Assembly: GCF_000471905.2 (NCBI RefSeq)
Contig: NW_006499799.1
Location: 2,880,722 to 2,944,721 of the forward strand
DNA length: 64,000 bases
Direction: 5' to 3'
Source: Amborella trichopoda
Taxonomy: Eukaryota; Streptophyta; Magnoliopsida; Amborellales; Amborellaceae
Made by a program: the position numbers and the translations under genes. The notes beneath the pieces are model-generated. The model ran no database searches. It saw only the letters and a list, made by a program, of their open reading frames with translations, and was not told the DNA's origin. Position 1 is the first letter of the stretch. Each line of letters begins with the position of its first letter. Of this stretch, positions 1 through 10,343 are shown one piece after another.

Positions 1-965
1 GCACGACCTTAAACTGCAAGGTCCTAATTGTATGACTTTAAATTGCATAATCGCAGTCCAACTATATGACCTTAAACTATACTGCACGTCTTGCTGACAT
101 GATGCTAAACTACTTTGCGCAAGTCCAAGAGGCATGACCATAAACTTACCGCCACATACGAGCACATGCCTTTACGTGCACCTTCACGCACACCTTCCCT
201 AGCTTACCTATTAGTGTGTGTGTGCCATCTTCATTACCTCTCCGCTGAGTTCATTCACTTTATCACCATACATCATTCCCCAGTGAGTCTAACCTACGCT
301 CACGAAAAGCCGAACCATCTCGCCATCCAAACTCGTTGTAAGTTAGTGGGTCATCATCATCCACTCACATTTCATACATCACCCATCTTTCATAGGTAGC
401 CTCGAGCCATCTCCCCAAGTGAGCCAAACCACCACCATACTCACTCCATGGCCTCCACAGACTACCATTCATCGCCATCAGGGTCAAGCATTCGGACCTT
501 AAACCATAGTGCACGTCCAGGCCGCATGACATTAAACTATTTCGCATAGGTCCCAAAGGCATGACCTTAAACACGCCTTCAGAAAAAAAAGGAAAAAGGT
601 TAGGGTGTTTACCATAATAAGGGAACGCTATGAGTAAAAATGATGGATGGGCATGGTCACGAAACCATGAGTAAAATAGTTCCGTGAATAAAAACTTGGG
701 CACGGTGAAAACCCAAAAGGGCATCGTGAGTAAAAAATGGACAAAAAGGTGGAGATGGCCAAAAGGTCATAGGTAAAAGAGCCCCAAGAATAAAAACAAG
801 TTGATGAAAACCATCTCTACGGCACCGCTTCCCAAGTTCCTGAGAAAATATGCAAAGGACGCTTTGACTAATAACAGGTCAATGCATCACACGTCTCAAC
901 AGGCGGCTTCAGCCAGCACCCCCTTCATCACCAAGACGTCTAACAGGGTGTAGACGTTAAAATCA

Positions 966-1165
966 TCACTCATCTTCTTTCTTCAGTCCTGGGTGAATAG
1001 GTAGCCCCGTCGACTTCCTTCTTCAGTCTTAAGTGAACAGGTAGCCCAGTCGGCATCCTTCTTCAGTCCTGGGTGAACAGGTAGCCCAGTCGACATCTCT
1101 CTTCAGTCTTGGGTGAACAAGTAGCCTAGTCAACATTCTTCTTCAAGGCTGAGTGACAACGTAGC
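966..1165 (+). repeat. 41-bp minisatellite, about five copies
   Basis: Five imperfect tandem copies of a unit of about 41 bp share the words CTTCTTCAGTC, GGGTGAACAGGTAGCCCAGTCGAC. The last copy is the most degenerate. The array lies in the 3' UTR of element A' and was not seen elsewhere in the window. Confidence 0.8.
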
Positions 1166-1186
1166 CCAATCATTATCCCTTCTATA

Positions 1187-1350
1187 AGGACCTTCTTCCC
1201 ATGCATGAAATGTGCATGCCTTCTCCTTCTCTTATGGACCTTCTCCCCATGTATGGAATATGTGTGGCTTCTCCTTCTCTTATGGACCTTCTCCGCATGC
1301 ATGAAATGTGCATGCCCTCTCCTTCTCATATTATGGACCTCTCTCTCCAT
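1187..1350 (+). repeat. Approximately 50-bp tandem repeat, three copies
   Basis: Three head-to-tail copies contain GGACCTTCT, CCCATGCATGAAATGTGCATG and TTCTCCTTCTCTTATGG. The ATGCATGAAATGTGCATG core is close to an inverted repeat. It lies between the 41-bp minisatellite and the LTR of element A'. Confidence 0.75.
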
Positions 1351-2176
1351 TAAGTTAGGTGACAAAATAGCCTAGTCGCCATCCTTCCAAGGCATGAAAC
1401 TGACAAAGCTAAGGCAGAACCTGTCAGAGACGTCAGCTCACCTAGCCGGCACAGCCAAACCTTCGGGATCGGCTAATAGAGCCTGCCCCCGACTGGACTT
1501 GGTAAATGAGACACGTAGTGGTAGTCTAATCGTCAAACCAAACCTGGTGTAGCAACAAACAAACATCGTCATTTTATCTCTTCTCCCCCTAATGTCTCGA
1601 TGGACGGACCCGCGAACAATGCATCCCTACGTCTAAGTAGCCTACTTACACCATTACGTTAATCTCCTCAACGTTCACGTGGTCCTATGATTAAGAAAAA
1701 AAAAAGTAAAAGCCGAAGGAAAATTTTTGAATGATTGTCCTTCTCGCTTCTCTTGAAGCACAACATTATGTGGGGCAATGGGGATTCAATGAGGAAATCA
1801 TGAAGAAACATCAAGGAATAAGCACACAATCTATCCGAAGTTTCTAAGATTCATTCAAGATTCAAGTCTCATAATCGTGCCTCAAAAATGTGATTCATGG
1901 CTTGAAGTTGGTATCAAAATGATCGTCATGCAGACCCCTATAAGAAAAAAATAATCTTTCAATCAAACGTGCTTCAGAAAAACCTTGGGTCAGCCACAAA
2001 AGATCATGCAAGATCTCGGGAAGCAACAAGGACTGTTCTGGGATTTTACACATTGTTAGGTGAGGAAAAAACAGCCCTTTTGCACTAATTCTTAAAGAAA
2101 TTTTAAATTCAATTAAATTGTAATTATCGCCAATTTTAGGGATTTTTTGGGCATCCACCCATGTTTGGGCCCAATT

Positions 2177-2185
2177 CTACATAAG
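2177..2185 (+). promoter_or_regulatory. Degenerate TATA box of the A' LTR
   Basis: CTACATAAG sits at the position where the family A LTRs of elements 1 and 2 carry CTATATATAC. Flanking words (CATCCACCCATGTTTGGGC upstream, CT-rich leader downstream) are conserved, so the position is secure but the box is probably dead. Confidence 0.5.
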
Positions 2186-2269
2186 CATGCAAACCTAAAT
2201 TGTAAAAGACCCTCGGTTCATTCTTTGATCCTTCAATAGAAATTTCCATTCTTGCTTGGGCCTATGAGT

Positions 2270-3060
2270 ATGTCTTGGAGAGAGAGAGAGAGAGGAGAGA
2301 TAAGAAAAGGGTCGGTACCTTTCGGGCAAGTAACTTTCTCTCTCCTTAACACTTTCTCTCTCCTCCCCTCTTTCTCTCTCCCCCTCTCATTTCTCCCTCT
2401 TTCCCCCATCACAACTGGTGCAAGCCTAGCACCGATTGGTTCTCCTCTCTCTCATACCCCACGACGTTTGATTCTCCTCTCTCTCATTCCCAGCACTGCA
2501 TGGAGTCCTCTGTCATCTTCCTTCATTCTCAGCGTTGAGAGGGGTTTTCTCTCTTCTTCCTTCATCCTAGCACTGGGTGGGTTTTTCTCTCTCCTTTTCC
2601 TCCATCCCAGCATCAGGTGCGGTTCTCTCTCCTCTTCCTTCATTCCCAACATCAAGTGGGATTTTTTCTCTCCTCTTCCTCTTTTATCTCAACATCGGGT
2701 GAGGTTTTCTCTCTCCTCTCTTCCTTAATAGTCGACGAACCCCAATGTCAATTGGATTTCCATCTTCTCTCTTAGCACAATCGACGAAGCCTAGCGTTGG
2801 TTGGATTTGTCTCTCTTCTGTTTCATTCGGCAAAGCCTAGTGCCGACTCGATCTCTCTCCCTTGCTTCTCTCCAATTGCAATCGGTGTAAGCCTGGCGGC
2901 GGGTGGTTCTCTTCTCTTCCTCTCCTCTCATCTGATACAGTCGGTGAAACCTAGCACCGGCTGCTTTCTCTCTTCTCTTCTGAAATAGTCGGCAATGTTT
3001 AGCACCGACTGTATCTTCCTTCCCTCTCTCTTTCATCCTCTCGTCTCGTCTCCCTCCCTC
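2270..3060 (+). repeat. CT/GA-rich leader repeats in the A' LTR
   Basis: Purine-only and pyrimidine-only runs (GA)n at 2278-2300 are followed by many CTCTCTCC stretches. Degenerate tandem units of about 45-60 bp contain CCCAGCATCAGGTG or CCTAGCACCGACTG. This is the R/U5 part of the LTR; the ORFs that run through it are low-complexity (Ser/Leu/Phe-rich) and are not genes. Confidence 0.75.
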
Positions 3061-3776
3061 TGTCTGTTCCCTTCTTCCCTTACCTCATTCTTTCCCCCAT
3101 AACGACCATTCTGCTATTATTTCGTTCTACTTAGAGGGATTGAGGTTAGCCTTTCATGGAAGTCCTATCATCTAGCCGTAATGTTAGTGTGCCAGGATTA
3201 CTTAGCCTGCTTTATTGCCACGACAGATTGACCATCGTGCTTAGCTAGTAGGTATTGGTGATGACGTCTAGTAGTGATCCCATGAGCCGGTCTTGATACT
3301 GAGTCCATTTTGCTACCACGTCAGGCCAATTATTCGCTAGCTTGATTCTCTTTCTTAGTCGAACTCTTCTCTCCCCTGTCTTTCTTCTCTTCTTCTTTTT
3401 GAATGTGCATGCCTGTGTACGTCCATCAAAGAGGAAAAGGGTGAGGTCCGACCCACCCATCTTACAACCTTTGCCATATATGTGTGTGATTACAGAAAAC
3501 ATTAAGAATACGAGCCAAGGGAGGCGATTTCGAACAAGTTTCATTATTGGCAGGCTTTCTTCGTGATCTAAGAGGGTGCCCACGCGAGCCAGCCTGAGTA
3601 AGTCCCGAACCCACCTTTAAAATTCCTCTCTCACCAGCTGGTAACACCTGCCCCCGTTCTAGAATGAGGTTCTCGAGAGAGCGATCACAGAAGAGTCTCG
3701 GGTCTTCCCTTGAAACCCGAAACGCGTGCCGCTCGATCATCCAGGATCTGGAGGGTGAGATCGAGGCACCTAACCA

Positions 3777-5525
3777 GAGCATCCTACAAACTATTTCTTA
3801 TCCACACCATCAGCAAGGATAAGAATTGAGCCAGGGAAAGAAGGTAAAGCAAACCATGAGCGAGAAAAAGAAAAGTGAGCACACAAGGCATAGGAGGGGA
3901 ATTCAATCTAAAGGAAGGGCTATTTTATGAACAAAAAGGATTACAAACTTGTGTTTACAATAAATCTGTTACTTTCAAAGGTACATCCGTTTTAAAATAG
4001 ATTCATTCAAGAGCTCTGCCAATGGTATTGTCTCCTAAGAGGTGATATCCTTCTCTTCAAGCAAGGCTTGAAGAAAGTGAGGAGCGCCTCTTCCTCCTAC
4101 ATAACCTTGGGGGAAGGCTAAGAGTCAGAAGTTGGTTACCAAGTAGCAACAAGAAAAAACCAGAGCAAGAAGGCCCTGCTTCGCATACCAACAGTTCACC
4201 CACATGCTGCCAACAAGTCAATAGAATCATCCGATTGGTTGATGACCCGAAGGAGGATGTTGGGCCAATAAACACCGCCACAATCTCTAATTGCGTCTAG
4301 ATGAACGAGATTGGGTTCAGGCCCGACAACCCTCAGTGCCTTACGCGCAGCCTTGGATCTTGTGCTTTGAATCACAAGCAAGCAAAAGTGACCTAAACGC
4401 ACAAACAATCCATCTAGGATAGGTCCGTCAGCGCTTTCGCATGGTCGAACACCTTCACCCGGAAGCCCAGCATCTAGTCTCACTCTAAGATCTGGAGCCT
4501 GAGAGCCAGCCTCAGCAAACGACATGGCCTCTTAGTAGGAGGCTTCAAAAAAGTGGGGTCTCTTCTCTCTTCATAAGGAAACAGGAAAGGGAAGTTTCTC
4601 AAAACAACAAGAGGAACTGCGTTCCCACTTTCTCTGCCATGCCTTCTTATAGGACCTCCATCAAAGCACTTCTCTTCCCAAGAACACCCCATCTAACCAC
4701 ATGGATGAGTGTCATTACAAGGGTGCCTCGTTTGACCACCATTCAAGTCTACTAACGCCTTGCCTTCCAGACATTATTTTTGAAGAATCACCCGTCAAAT
4801 CTATCGTAGCTCTGCCTCCCAAGTGTCATCATCAACAAATCACAAGATGGATCTCTGAACCTTTGCCTTCCAGGCATCTCCTTCTTTGACCACATGTCGG
4901 TCTCCAGACACTTTGTCATCTGGGCACTGTCTTTATGCACTAATCCCTGGGCAATCATGCTTTTCGGGCGACATTCCCCATGTTCGCAGGCCAGTCACCA
5001 GAACGGCCTGCTTCCCTAGCAGCAAGGGACCTCCACGTGGGTTCACTCCGCTACCTCCAAAGGCCGTCTTCAGCAATTAACGGTCGAAAAGGACAAGCGT
5101 TTCACGTGCCTACAACGGGAGCGCGACCAACTCGCACTCATCTCCTCCCACACATCATCCACGAGGATCGCTACTCCAATAAGCCTCCTCTAAAGACGAA
5201 GCTGGGCACAATAGAAATTATCGTGAGTAAAAGAAAAGAGCTTCAGGTGGACATAGTCACTAAGACTATCGGTAAAATCACCAAATAATGGAAAATGGGC
5301 ATGGTTAAGGGAACCATGAGTAAAAATAACAGGCAGGCATGGCCATGAAGCCATGAGTAAACCGCGCATGGCGAAATCCCGCAGGGGCGTCGTGAGTAAA
5401 CATGGAGATCAAAAGGCTGGAGTGACCACAAAGTTGTAAGCAAAAATGCCTCATCAAAAGGACTTGGTGAAAACCACCCTCTTGGCGCCACTTCCACCCT
5501 GTTCAAATGAAAACTTGCAAGGGCG
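3777..5525 (+). other. 3' UTR of element D, unique part
   Basis: This stretch aligns throughout with 54390-56165 in element B. Shared landmarks are TTTACAATAAATCTGT near 3955, the GATGTTGGGCCA block near 4255, the GACCTCCATCAAAG block near 4650, and a GAGTAAA-rich block at 5225-5450. The AATAAA in TTTACAATAAATCTG could serve as a poly(A) signal in the sense direction. On the minus strand it carries the conserved overlapping ORF pair annotated separately. Confidence 0.7.
4196..4692 (-). CDS. Pair of overlapping antisense ORFs in the 3' UTR of element D
   Basis: A 70-codon ORF (4692 to 4480) overlaps a 109-codon ORF (4525 to 4196) by 46 nt in another frame. The same arrangement with the same 46-nt overlap recurs in element B (55339-55124 and 55169 to about 54995). 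In the first ORF, about 43 of 61 residues from FDGGPIRR to the end agree, including PLVVLRNFPF and LLRLAL. No known domain is recognised. Extra antisense ORFs between pol and 3' LTR are known in Tat-lineage elements, and that is the best family precedent. Coding status is unproven, because homologous DNA would also give similar translations. Confidence 0.4.
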
Positions 5526-6795
5526 CTTGAGCCAAAAAAATAGAAATCCGGCCCAGTGCAAACAAAAAATTCTGCCCCAGCACCAAGAAAAAAAATTCAG
5601 GCCCAATGCCAACAAAAAAAATCCGGTCCCTGTACTAAACAAAAGAAATTTGGCCCTAGTACCAAATAAAAGTTCGACCCCCATGTCAACAAAATTTCGA
5701 CCCCTGCGCAAACCAAGATTCGGCCCCTGTGCCTACAAAATCTGACCCCAGTGCCAACAAAACCTTTGACCCCTATGTCAACAAAAAATTTGGCCCCAAC
5801 TCCAACAAAAATCAGACCCCAACTCCAAAAATTCAGCCCTTGTGCCAACAAAAAGTAGGCCCCTATGCCCTCAAAAAATTCGGCCCCAATGCTAACAAAA
5901 AATTTGGCACCAGCACCAACAAAAATCCAGCCCCAATGGTAACAAACCTCCGACCCCTATGCTAACAAAAATCCACCCCTAGCACTAAAAAAACAATCTA
6001 GCCCCAGCGCAAACAAAAACAAGTCCAGCCCTAGTTCCAAACAAAAATCAGACCCTAGCGTAAACAAAAATCCAGCCCCAGCACCAACAAAAACCTGGCC
6101 CCTGTGCTAAAAAAAAATTCGGCCCCAGCGCCAACAAAAATCTTGCCCCAATGTCAACAAAAATTCGTCCCCTGTGCCAAAAAAAAAAATTCAACTCCTG
6201 CGTCAACAAAATCCAGCCCGAGTTCCAACCAAAATTCTGCCCCAGCACCAACAAAAATTCAATCCCTAGGCCAACAAAAATTCGGCCTTTGTGCCAAGAA
6301 AAAATTTTGCCCCAGCATCAACAAAAATCTGGCCCCAGTGCTAACAAAAATTCGGCCCTTGTGCCAATAGAAATTCGACCCCTGTGCCAAAAAACATTCG
6401 GCCCTTGTGCCAACAAAAATTTCAACCCGTTGTCAACAAAACATTTGGCCCTACACCAAAAAACATCTGGCCCCAGCGCTAACAAAGTCTGCCCCCAATG
6501 CCAAAAAAAAAATCCGGCCTCTGTGCCAATAAAAAAAATCTGTCCTTAGCACAAAAAAAAGTTCGACCCCTGTGCTAACCAAAACATTCGGCCCTAGTGC
6601 CAACAAAAATCTGGCACAAGCGGCAACAAAAATCCGGCCCAAGCGCTAACAAAAATCCAACCCAAGTGCCAACAAAATCTAGCCCCAGTGCCAAACAAAA
6701 ATCTTGCTCCTGTACCAACGAAAAAGTCTTGCCACAATGCCAAACAAAAATTCGACCCTAGTGCCAAACAAAAATACAGCCCCAGTGCTAAGAAA
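5526..6795 (+). repeat. 23-bp satellite array in element D
   Basis: Tandem imperfect units of about 21-24 bp carry the core GTGCCAACAAAAATTCGGCC. From the length, some 55-60 units are present. The same satellite occurs at 56165-57955 in element B at the same place before the 3' LTR. The unit contains no stop on the plus strand in any frame, which produces long spurious ORFs with repeating PTK, CQQK and ANKN words. Confidence 0.9.
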
Positions 6796-7050
6796 AAATA
6801 GAGCCAAAGGGCCAAACACAACTCTCCGACCAAAGGGCCAAACACATTTCTTCGGCCAAATGACCAAACACAAAAAATCCAACAAAAGGGCCAAACACAA
6901 CTCTCCAGCCAAAGGGCCAAATACAATTCTCCGTCTAAAGGGCCAAACATAAAAACTCAGGCCAAAAGGCGAAACACAACTCCCCAACCAAAGGGCCAAA
7001 CACAATTCCCTGGCCAAAGGGCCAAACACAATTCTTCTACCACAGGGCAA
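6796..7050 (+). repeat. Satellite variant GGGCCAAACACAACTC, element D
   Basis: The 23-bp satellite passes without a gap into a second array with units of about 26 bp containing AAAGGGCCAAACACAACTC. The same switch from one array to the other is found at 57955-58190. The shared words GCCAAA and AACAAAAA suggest the second array arose from the first. Confidence 0.85.
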
Positions 7051-7452
7051 AAAAAGCTTTCTTTTTCTTTCCAGCTACATCAGGACCAACGCCTGCGCAA
7101 GGGCACGCTCTAGCTGGGCCATCAGGAGATTCCATTGGTATGGAATGGTAAGCCCTCCACAGGGTGTCCTATCAGCACCCTCTCCTAGAAAATGTACTCC
7201 AGCACGACTGGGAGAAAGCCCCTATGCGTGGCCCTAGTCCGCTAGAGACCAATTTGGTCACCCCTCAGGGAAAAGCTCTACAAAGTCTACCCATCAAGGA
7301 TTGGGCTAATGTCGGTGATCAAGGGGAAAAATATCGGTTGAGAGGAAATAAAAACATCTTAGTGAGGATTCAAGAGATGAACTTCGACAATAAAGCTTTT
7401 ATTCTGAATGTTGCATTTCTCGCTTCTCTCGAAGCACATCCATCGAGGCAAG
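7051..7452 (+). other. Conserved pre-LTR segment of element D
   Basis: The block matches 58190-58584 in element B, with common words such as GGCCATCAGGAGATTCC and GGTATGGAATGGTAAGCCCTC. It ends in CTTCTCGCTTCTCTCGAAGC and GGCAAG just before the LTR. This is where the polypurine tract for plus-strand DNA synthesis should be, but no pure purine run is seen; GAGGCAAG is the best candidate. The ORF 7164-7472 crosses the LTR border and is not supported as a gene. Confidence 0.6.
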
Positions 7453-9429
7453 TAATTATACGTCATTTTTGATGTACTTACATCTCCCACATGAATAAGC
7501 AGAGAGATGGTAACAGCTTGGGGCTCCCAGTACTCAAGACTTTGACAGACCAAAGTTGTATCAAGAAATAAGCCTCAAACCGGACAACCTGGGAGGAGTG
7601 CTATCGTGCTAAGGAAAGACCTTACAATTGTAGCCCTATGCTAGTGCCTTTAGAGCAATATCACACCACCGCCATTGCATTCAGAATGTCGAAAAACCCT
7701 AGAGGATCAAATTTGGGCTCAATCGGACCACCCAAAAGGGGTCTACAGCCATACTGCCTCAAGATGGGTTGGTTTTACACTATCATGATACGGCTTAACT
7801 GAAATGGTCCCCAAGCACGGAGACTACAACATCACATCTTGGAAAGGACTTCAAGGACCCACAACACCTTCGTCTAGAACCAAAAAAAGCCCAAATTTGG
7901 ACATGTCCTAGATCGCGGTGGCCCCGTCATTTTGACCTACGACATGCACCGTGACGCGACCCAGAGTCAAACTTCTTCTAGAAAGAAGGTGACCTCAAAA
8001 CCAAAAAAATCAGGGTTTTAAGAAGACATCTTGAACCTCGTGAAGCACAGCTTGAGATCCGTGCATCGGATTGTCGCGAAAACGAGTTCAATGCAACCAC
8101 CACACGAAGAGCATCAAACTGGTATAACAGTTGTACCAGATCCAAGGTCTGATAGGCACAAATCCCAAGGTTATAGGAAAAGCAAATCCACTTGGTCCTT
8201 GGAATCCCTTTTTACGATGACCTCCAAATTAGGAAATGCCGCAAATGAAGACCAAAGCAGACCAAACTTGGTGTAAAACGACAGTGACAGTCTCCTCTTT
8301 TATCTACAAACATGATAAAGACTTAGAGCATCACAAGTAAAATGGCAGTTGTGATTAAAGTTCACAAATCTGGCCAAACTTCTACCCCATTGGAAAAGGT
8401 TGCCTCAACACGATTAAAGGGCATCAAAATGCTTAGAATCTAACATGTATCGAGGAAATAATGGCAAACTAATGGAACCATCGCTACAAGGTTCTGAAAA
8501 AGCTTCCAAGATCTGGCAATGATACGAGGACCCTCGGGTAGGGTGGTTTCTCCATTTGCATAAAAGGTTTTAGGGGCGTTTTATTCATTGTACCTAATTT
8601 TGGGATTTTATTCTATTTTCTTTAATTGTAATTAAGCTTGGTTTTCGAGCATTCACCCCTGTTAGGTGTGTTCTCTATTTAAGCAAGCTTAATTCATTTG
8701 TAAAAGGGTTGATTATTCATCATTAAGTCAGAGCCATAACACTTGTTTTCACTCATCTTTTTCTCTTTAACCCTTAATCTCGTCGAGAAGAGAGAGAAAA
8801 CACCCCTGAGCGCACAGTCCTGATCCTTCCCAGAGAGAGAAAACATCTTTGAGTGCACGGACCCATTCTCTTTCTCTCTTAAGCCGAATCACTTCTCGAG
8901 CCCCTTTCTCCCTTCTCCTTTACACGTTGTTTGCTCCACACAGGAACCCATGTTCGCAATAGACGTGTGGTCCTGAGCGAACCCATGAGTCCTAACTCTC
9001 GGGTTCTCTCGCACCCTCCCACCAGGCAGCCAGCCTCTTCAAGAGAACAACTACAGGGAGGGCTAATCGAGCCCCATCATAGCCGCATGCAAGAGAGAGA
9101 TAGAGAATAGATACTTGGAAAGCCTAGAGAGAGTCATCGTCCAAACCGTGCTAACAGACAGCTGGAGGGCTTCGTAATTGTTTTAAAAGTGCGAGCCCCT
9201 TGAGTGTGTCACATGAACCCCAAACAACAAGGTGAATATCTAGACGCACCCCAGCCATGAAAATCTCTGTCGTTGCTAGTTCCTATTCGTACCGAGGAGA
9301 GCCCACGCACGGGCACCCACAGGTGTCCAACACGTGTGGATCCCTGCAGTTGTTTGAGAGAGGGTTTTCTCCCCTGCGCATGCAAGCCCTGCCCGTGTGA
9401 GGACCAAAGTGAAAACTAGGCCCCGACCA
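7453..9429 (+). repeat. 3' LTR of element D (family B)
   Basis: An LTR of about 1.98 kb is collinear with 10344-12255 and 58585-60614. It starts near TAATTATACGTC (TGTTATGCGTC in B, so the terminal TG is mutated) and ends CGACCA. It contains TATTTAAG at 8676, a GA/CT-rich leader (8755-8900) and a conserved GAAAACTAGGCCCCGACCA end. It also contains segments such as CCCGTCATTTTGACC that recur in all three family B LTRs. Confidence 0.85.
8676..8683 (+). promoter_or_regulatory. TATA-like box of the D LTR
   Basis: TATTTAAG lies in the context GTTCTCTATTTAAGCAAGCTTAA. The aligned positions in element B read TATATAAG (11533) and TATATAAC (59810), so this copy carries a mutated TATA box. Confidence 0.6.
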
Positions 9430-10338
9430 ATGACCTTCTTCAGCCAAGGTTTTATCCCATACTCCTTCAACTCCATGATTGAGCAAAGGTGGCACATCAT
9501 GAAATGGCTCGAGGAACATCCTCTGCACCAAGCCCGTGAACAAACCTATTACCGCTCCCCAAAACCAAACAAATAAGAACAATAGCAACAATAACAAGGG
9601 GAATACTTCTGATCATGTTAATGAAATTGTCATTAAAGGACTGGCTCGAAGTTCAGCCACTTAGTGCAACTATCAGAACAAAAATCAGATGGGTTGACTT
9701 AGAGCCAACGCTTAATATAACAACCAATGACTAGAGGATAATTTCACTCCTCTCAAAGACCCACTAGAAAAAGTTCTTGAACTACTCCTATCTGAAAACA
9801 TGGTTTACCCCTCTTAGTACCATCTGAGCCACCATTCCAATTCACAAAAAAGAGTAAATGGTGAAAATGGCACCAAAATCATGCACATGACACCCAAAAT
9901 TGCTATCATTTAAGACAGGTTATTCAAGGGTTGATCGATAGGGGGACATCACTATCCCACTGAAAAATCAACCTGTTGAAGAGTCTAATAAAAAAATGGC
10001 TATCTTCACAAACCCTCTTCTTGAAAATACGACCGTAACAGCAGGAAAGACAGAAGTCCAAGACAACCCTAAGGCGAACATCGTCATCCACATGATTGAA
10101 AGCGGAGATGAAGAAGATTTAGCTCAATTCATATTCCCTCGAGATAATTTTCTCCAAGAACCCCAAGAGGATCTATTGGATCTTCTAAAGGGACCCCTTC
10201 ACCTCAAAACTTTGACAACACACCTATGTAGGACTAGTATGAGGAGGATGTGTCAAAAATACATGTGGTTCAGATTAACAAGAAGGGATCATCTTCCAAT
10301 CAAGGGGCTAACACCCCAAAGTTCCCCATTACACTCAC
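9430..10338 (+). pseudogene. gag(-pro) remnant of element C, left part
   Basis: Directly after the D LTR a 48-codon open stretch begins (9430-9573) with the words MIEQRWHIMKWLEEHPLH and ends in PKPNK, typical in style of the gag region of plant Ty3/Gypsy elements. A second open stretch (9996-10338) contains DNPKANIVIHMIESGDEEDL and resembles the acidic gag-pro linker. Stops and shifts separate the two. The frame reaches the insertion point of element B (…LHSRG) and continues on the other side at 60615. The upstream part of gag and the 5' LTR of C are not seen; they would be left of element D. Confidence 0.6.
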
Positions 10339-10343
10339 GAGGA
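10339..10343 (+). repeat. Target site duplication of element B, left copy (GAGGA)
   Basis: GAGGA precedes the TG start of the B 5' LTR. The right copy at 60615-60619 reads GAGGG. Four of five bases agree, and the host ORF of element C joins in frame across the pair (SRG followed by GPTLL with the duplicated codon removed). Confidence 0.7.

Larger units (their letters stand above)
1..1778 (+). other. 3' UTR of element A', no supported gene
   Basis: The order is: units of the ACCTTAAACT satellite (1-150 and 480-580), a conserved stretch at 150-470 that matches the complement of 22000-22360, a GAGTAAA-rich block (600-860), a 41-bp minisatellite (about 966-1165), and a roughly 50-bp repeat built on CATGCATGAAATGTGCATG (1187-1350). 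The last stretch, 1730-1778, contains a CTTCTCGCTTCTCTTGAAGC run and GTGGGGCAA, which also precedes the other LTRs here. Short ORFs in it (for example 115-399) follow homologous noncoding blocks and show no known domain. Confidence 0.7.
1..3776 (+). mobile_element. Element A': 3' end of a family A Tat-like LTR retrotransposon
   Basis: Only the 3' untranslated region (1-1778) and the 3' LTR (1779-3776) are in the window; gag and pol would lie to the left. The identification comes from homology, in opposite orientation, with elements 1 and 2: the satellite block, the GAGTAAA-rich block, the pre-LTR stretch and the LTR follow in the same order. The right edge is the LTR terminus TAACCA at 3771-3776. 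It abuts sequence matching the 3' UTR of element B near 54390, so A' appears inserted in the 3' UTR of element D. The target duplication cannot be checked because the left end is outside. Confidence 0.8.
1779..3776 (+). repeat. 3' LTR of element A' (family A)
   Basis: The LTR starts with TG directly after GTGGGGCAA and ends TAACCA, about 2.0 kb in all. Its 3' part (3560-3776) is the reverse complement of the LTR ends at 17343, 18376, 30206 and 48315. The U3/R portion at 1880-2240 matches the complement of 19860-20130. The normal TATA box is replaced by CTACATAAG near 2177. The leader (2270-3060) is CT-rich and built of degenerate repeats with the word CCTTCATTCCCAGCATC. Confidence 0.8.
3777..9429 (+). 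mobile_element. Element D: 3' end of a family B Tat-like retrotransposon
   Basis: Element D shows a long 3' UTR (3777-7452) and a 3' LTR (7453-9429), both collinear with the 3' end of element B (about 54390-60614). Its pol would lie left of A', outside the window. The right LTR end CGACCA (9424-9429) runs straight into a gag reading frame without a primer site, so D looks inserted into the gag of element C, rather than being C's own 5' LTR. Confidence 0.7.

Noticed and set aside
115..399. 94-codon ORF conserved between A', element 1 and element 2
   Set aside because: The DNA block is conserved, but the ORF is opposite or sense depending on the copy start, its ends are not conserved, and frames break (22003-22357, 37575-37847). 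Coding is not supported without a substitution test.
2252..2728. A 158-codon Ser/Leu/Pro/Phe-rich ORF
   Set aside because: It follows the CT-rich leader repeats of the A' LTR; composition explains it.
5446..6549. ORFs rich in Pro, Lys, Asn and Gln on the plus strand
   Set aside because: Same satellite artefact as in element B; no start context, domain or conserved boundary.
5526..7050. Regular short repeats resembling a CRISPR array
   Set aside because: The units are contiguous with no unique spacers, sit in a plant-type retrotransposon, and no cas-like gene is near.
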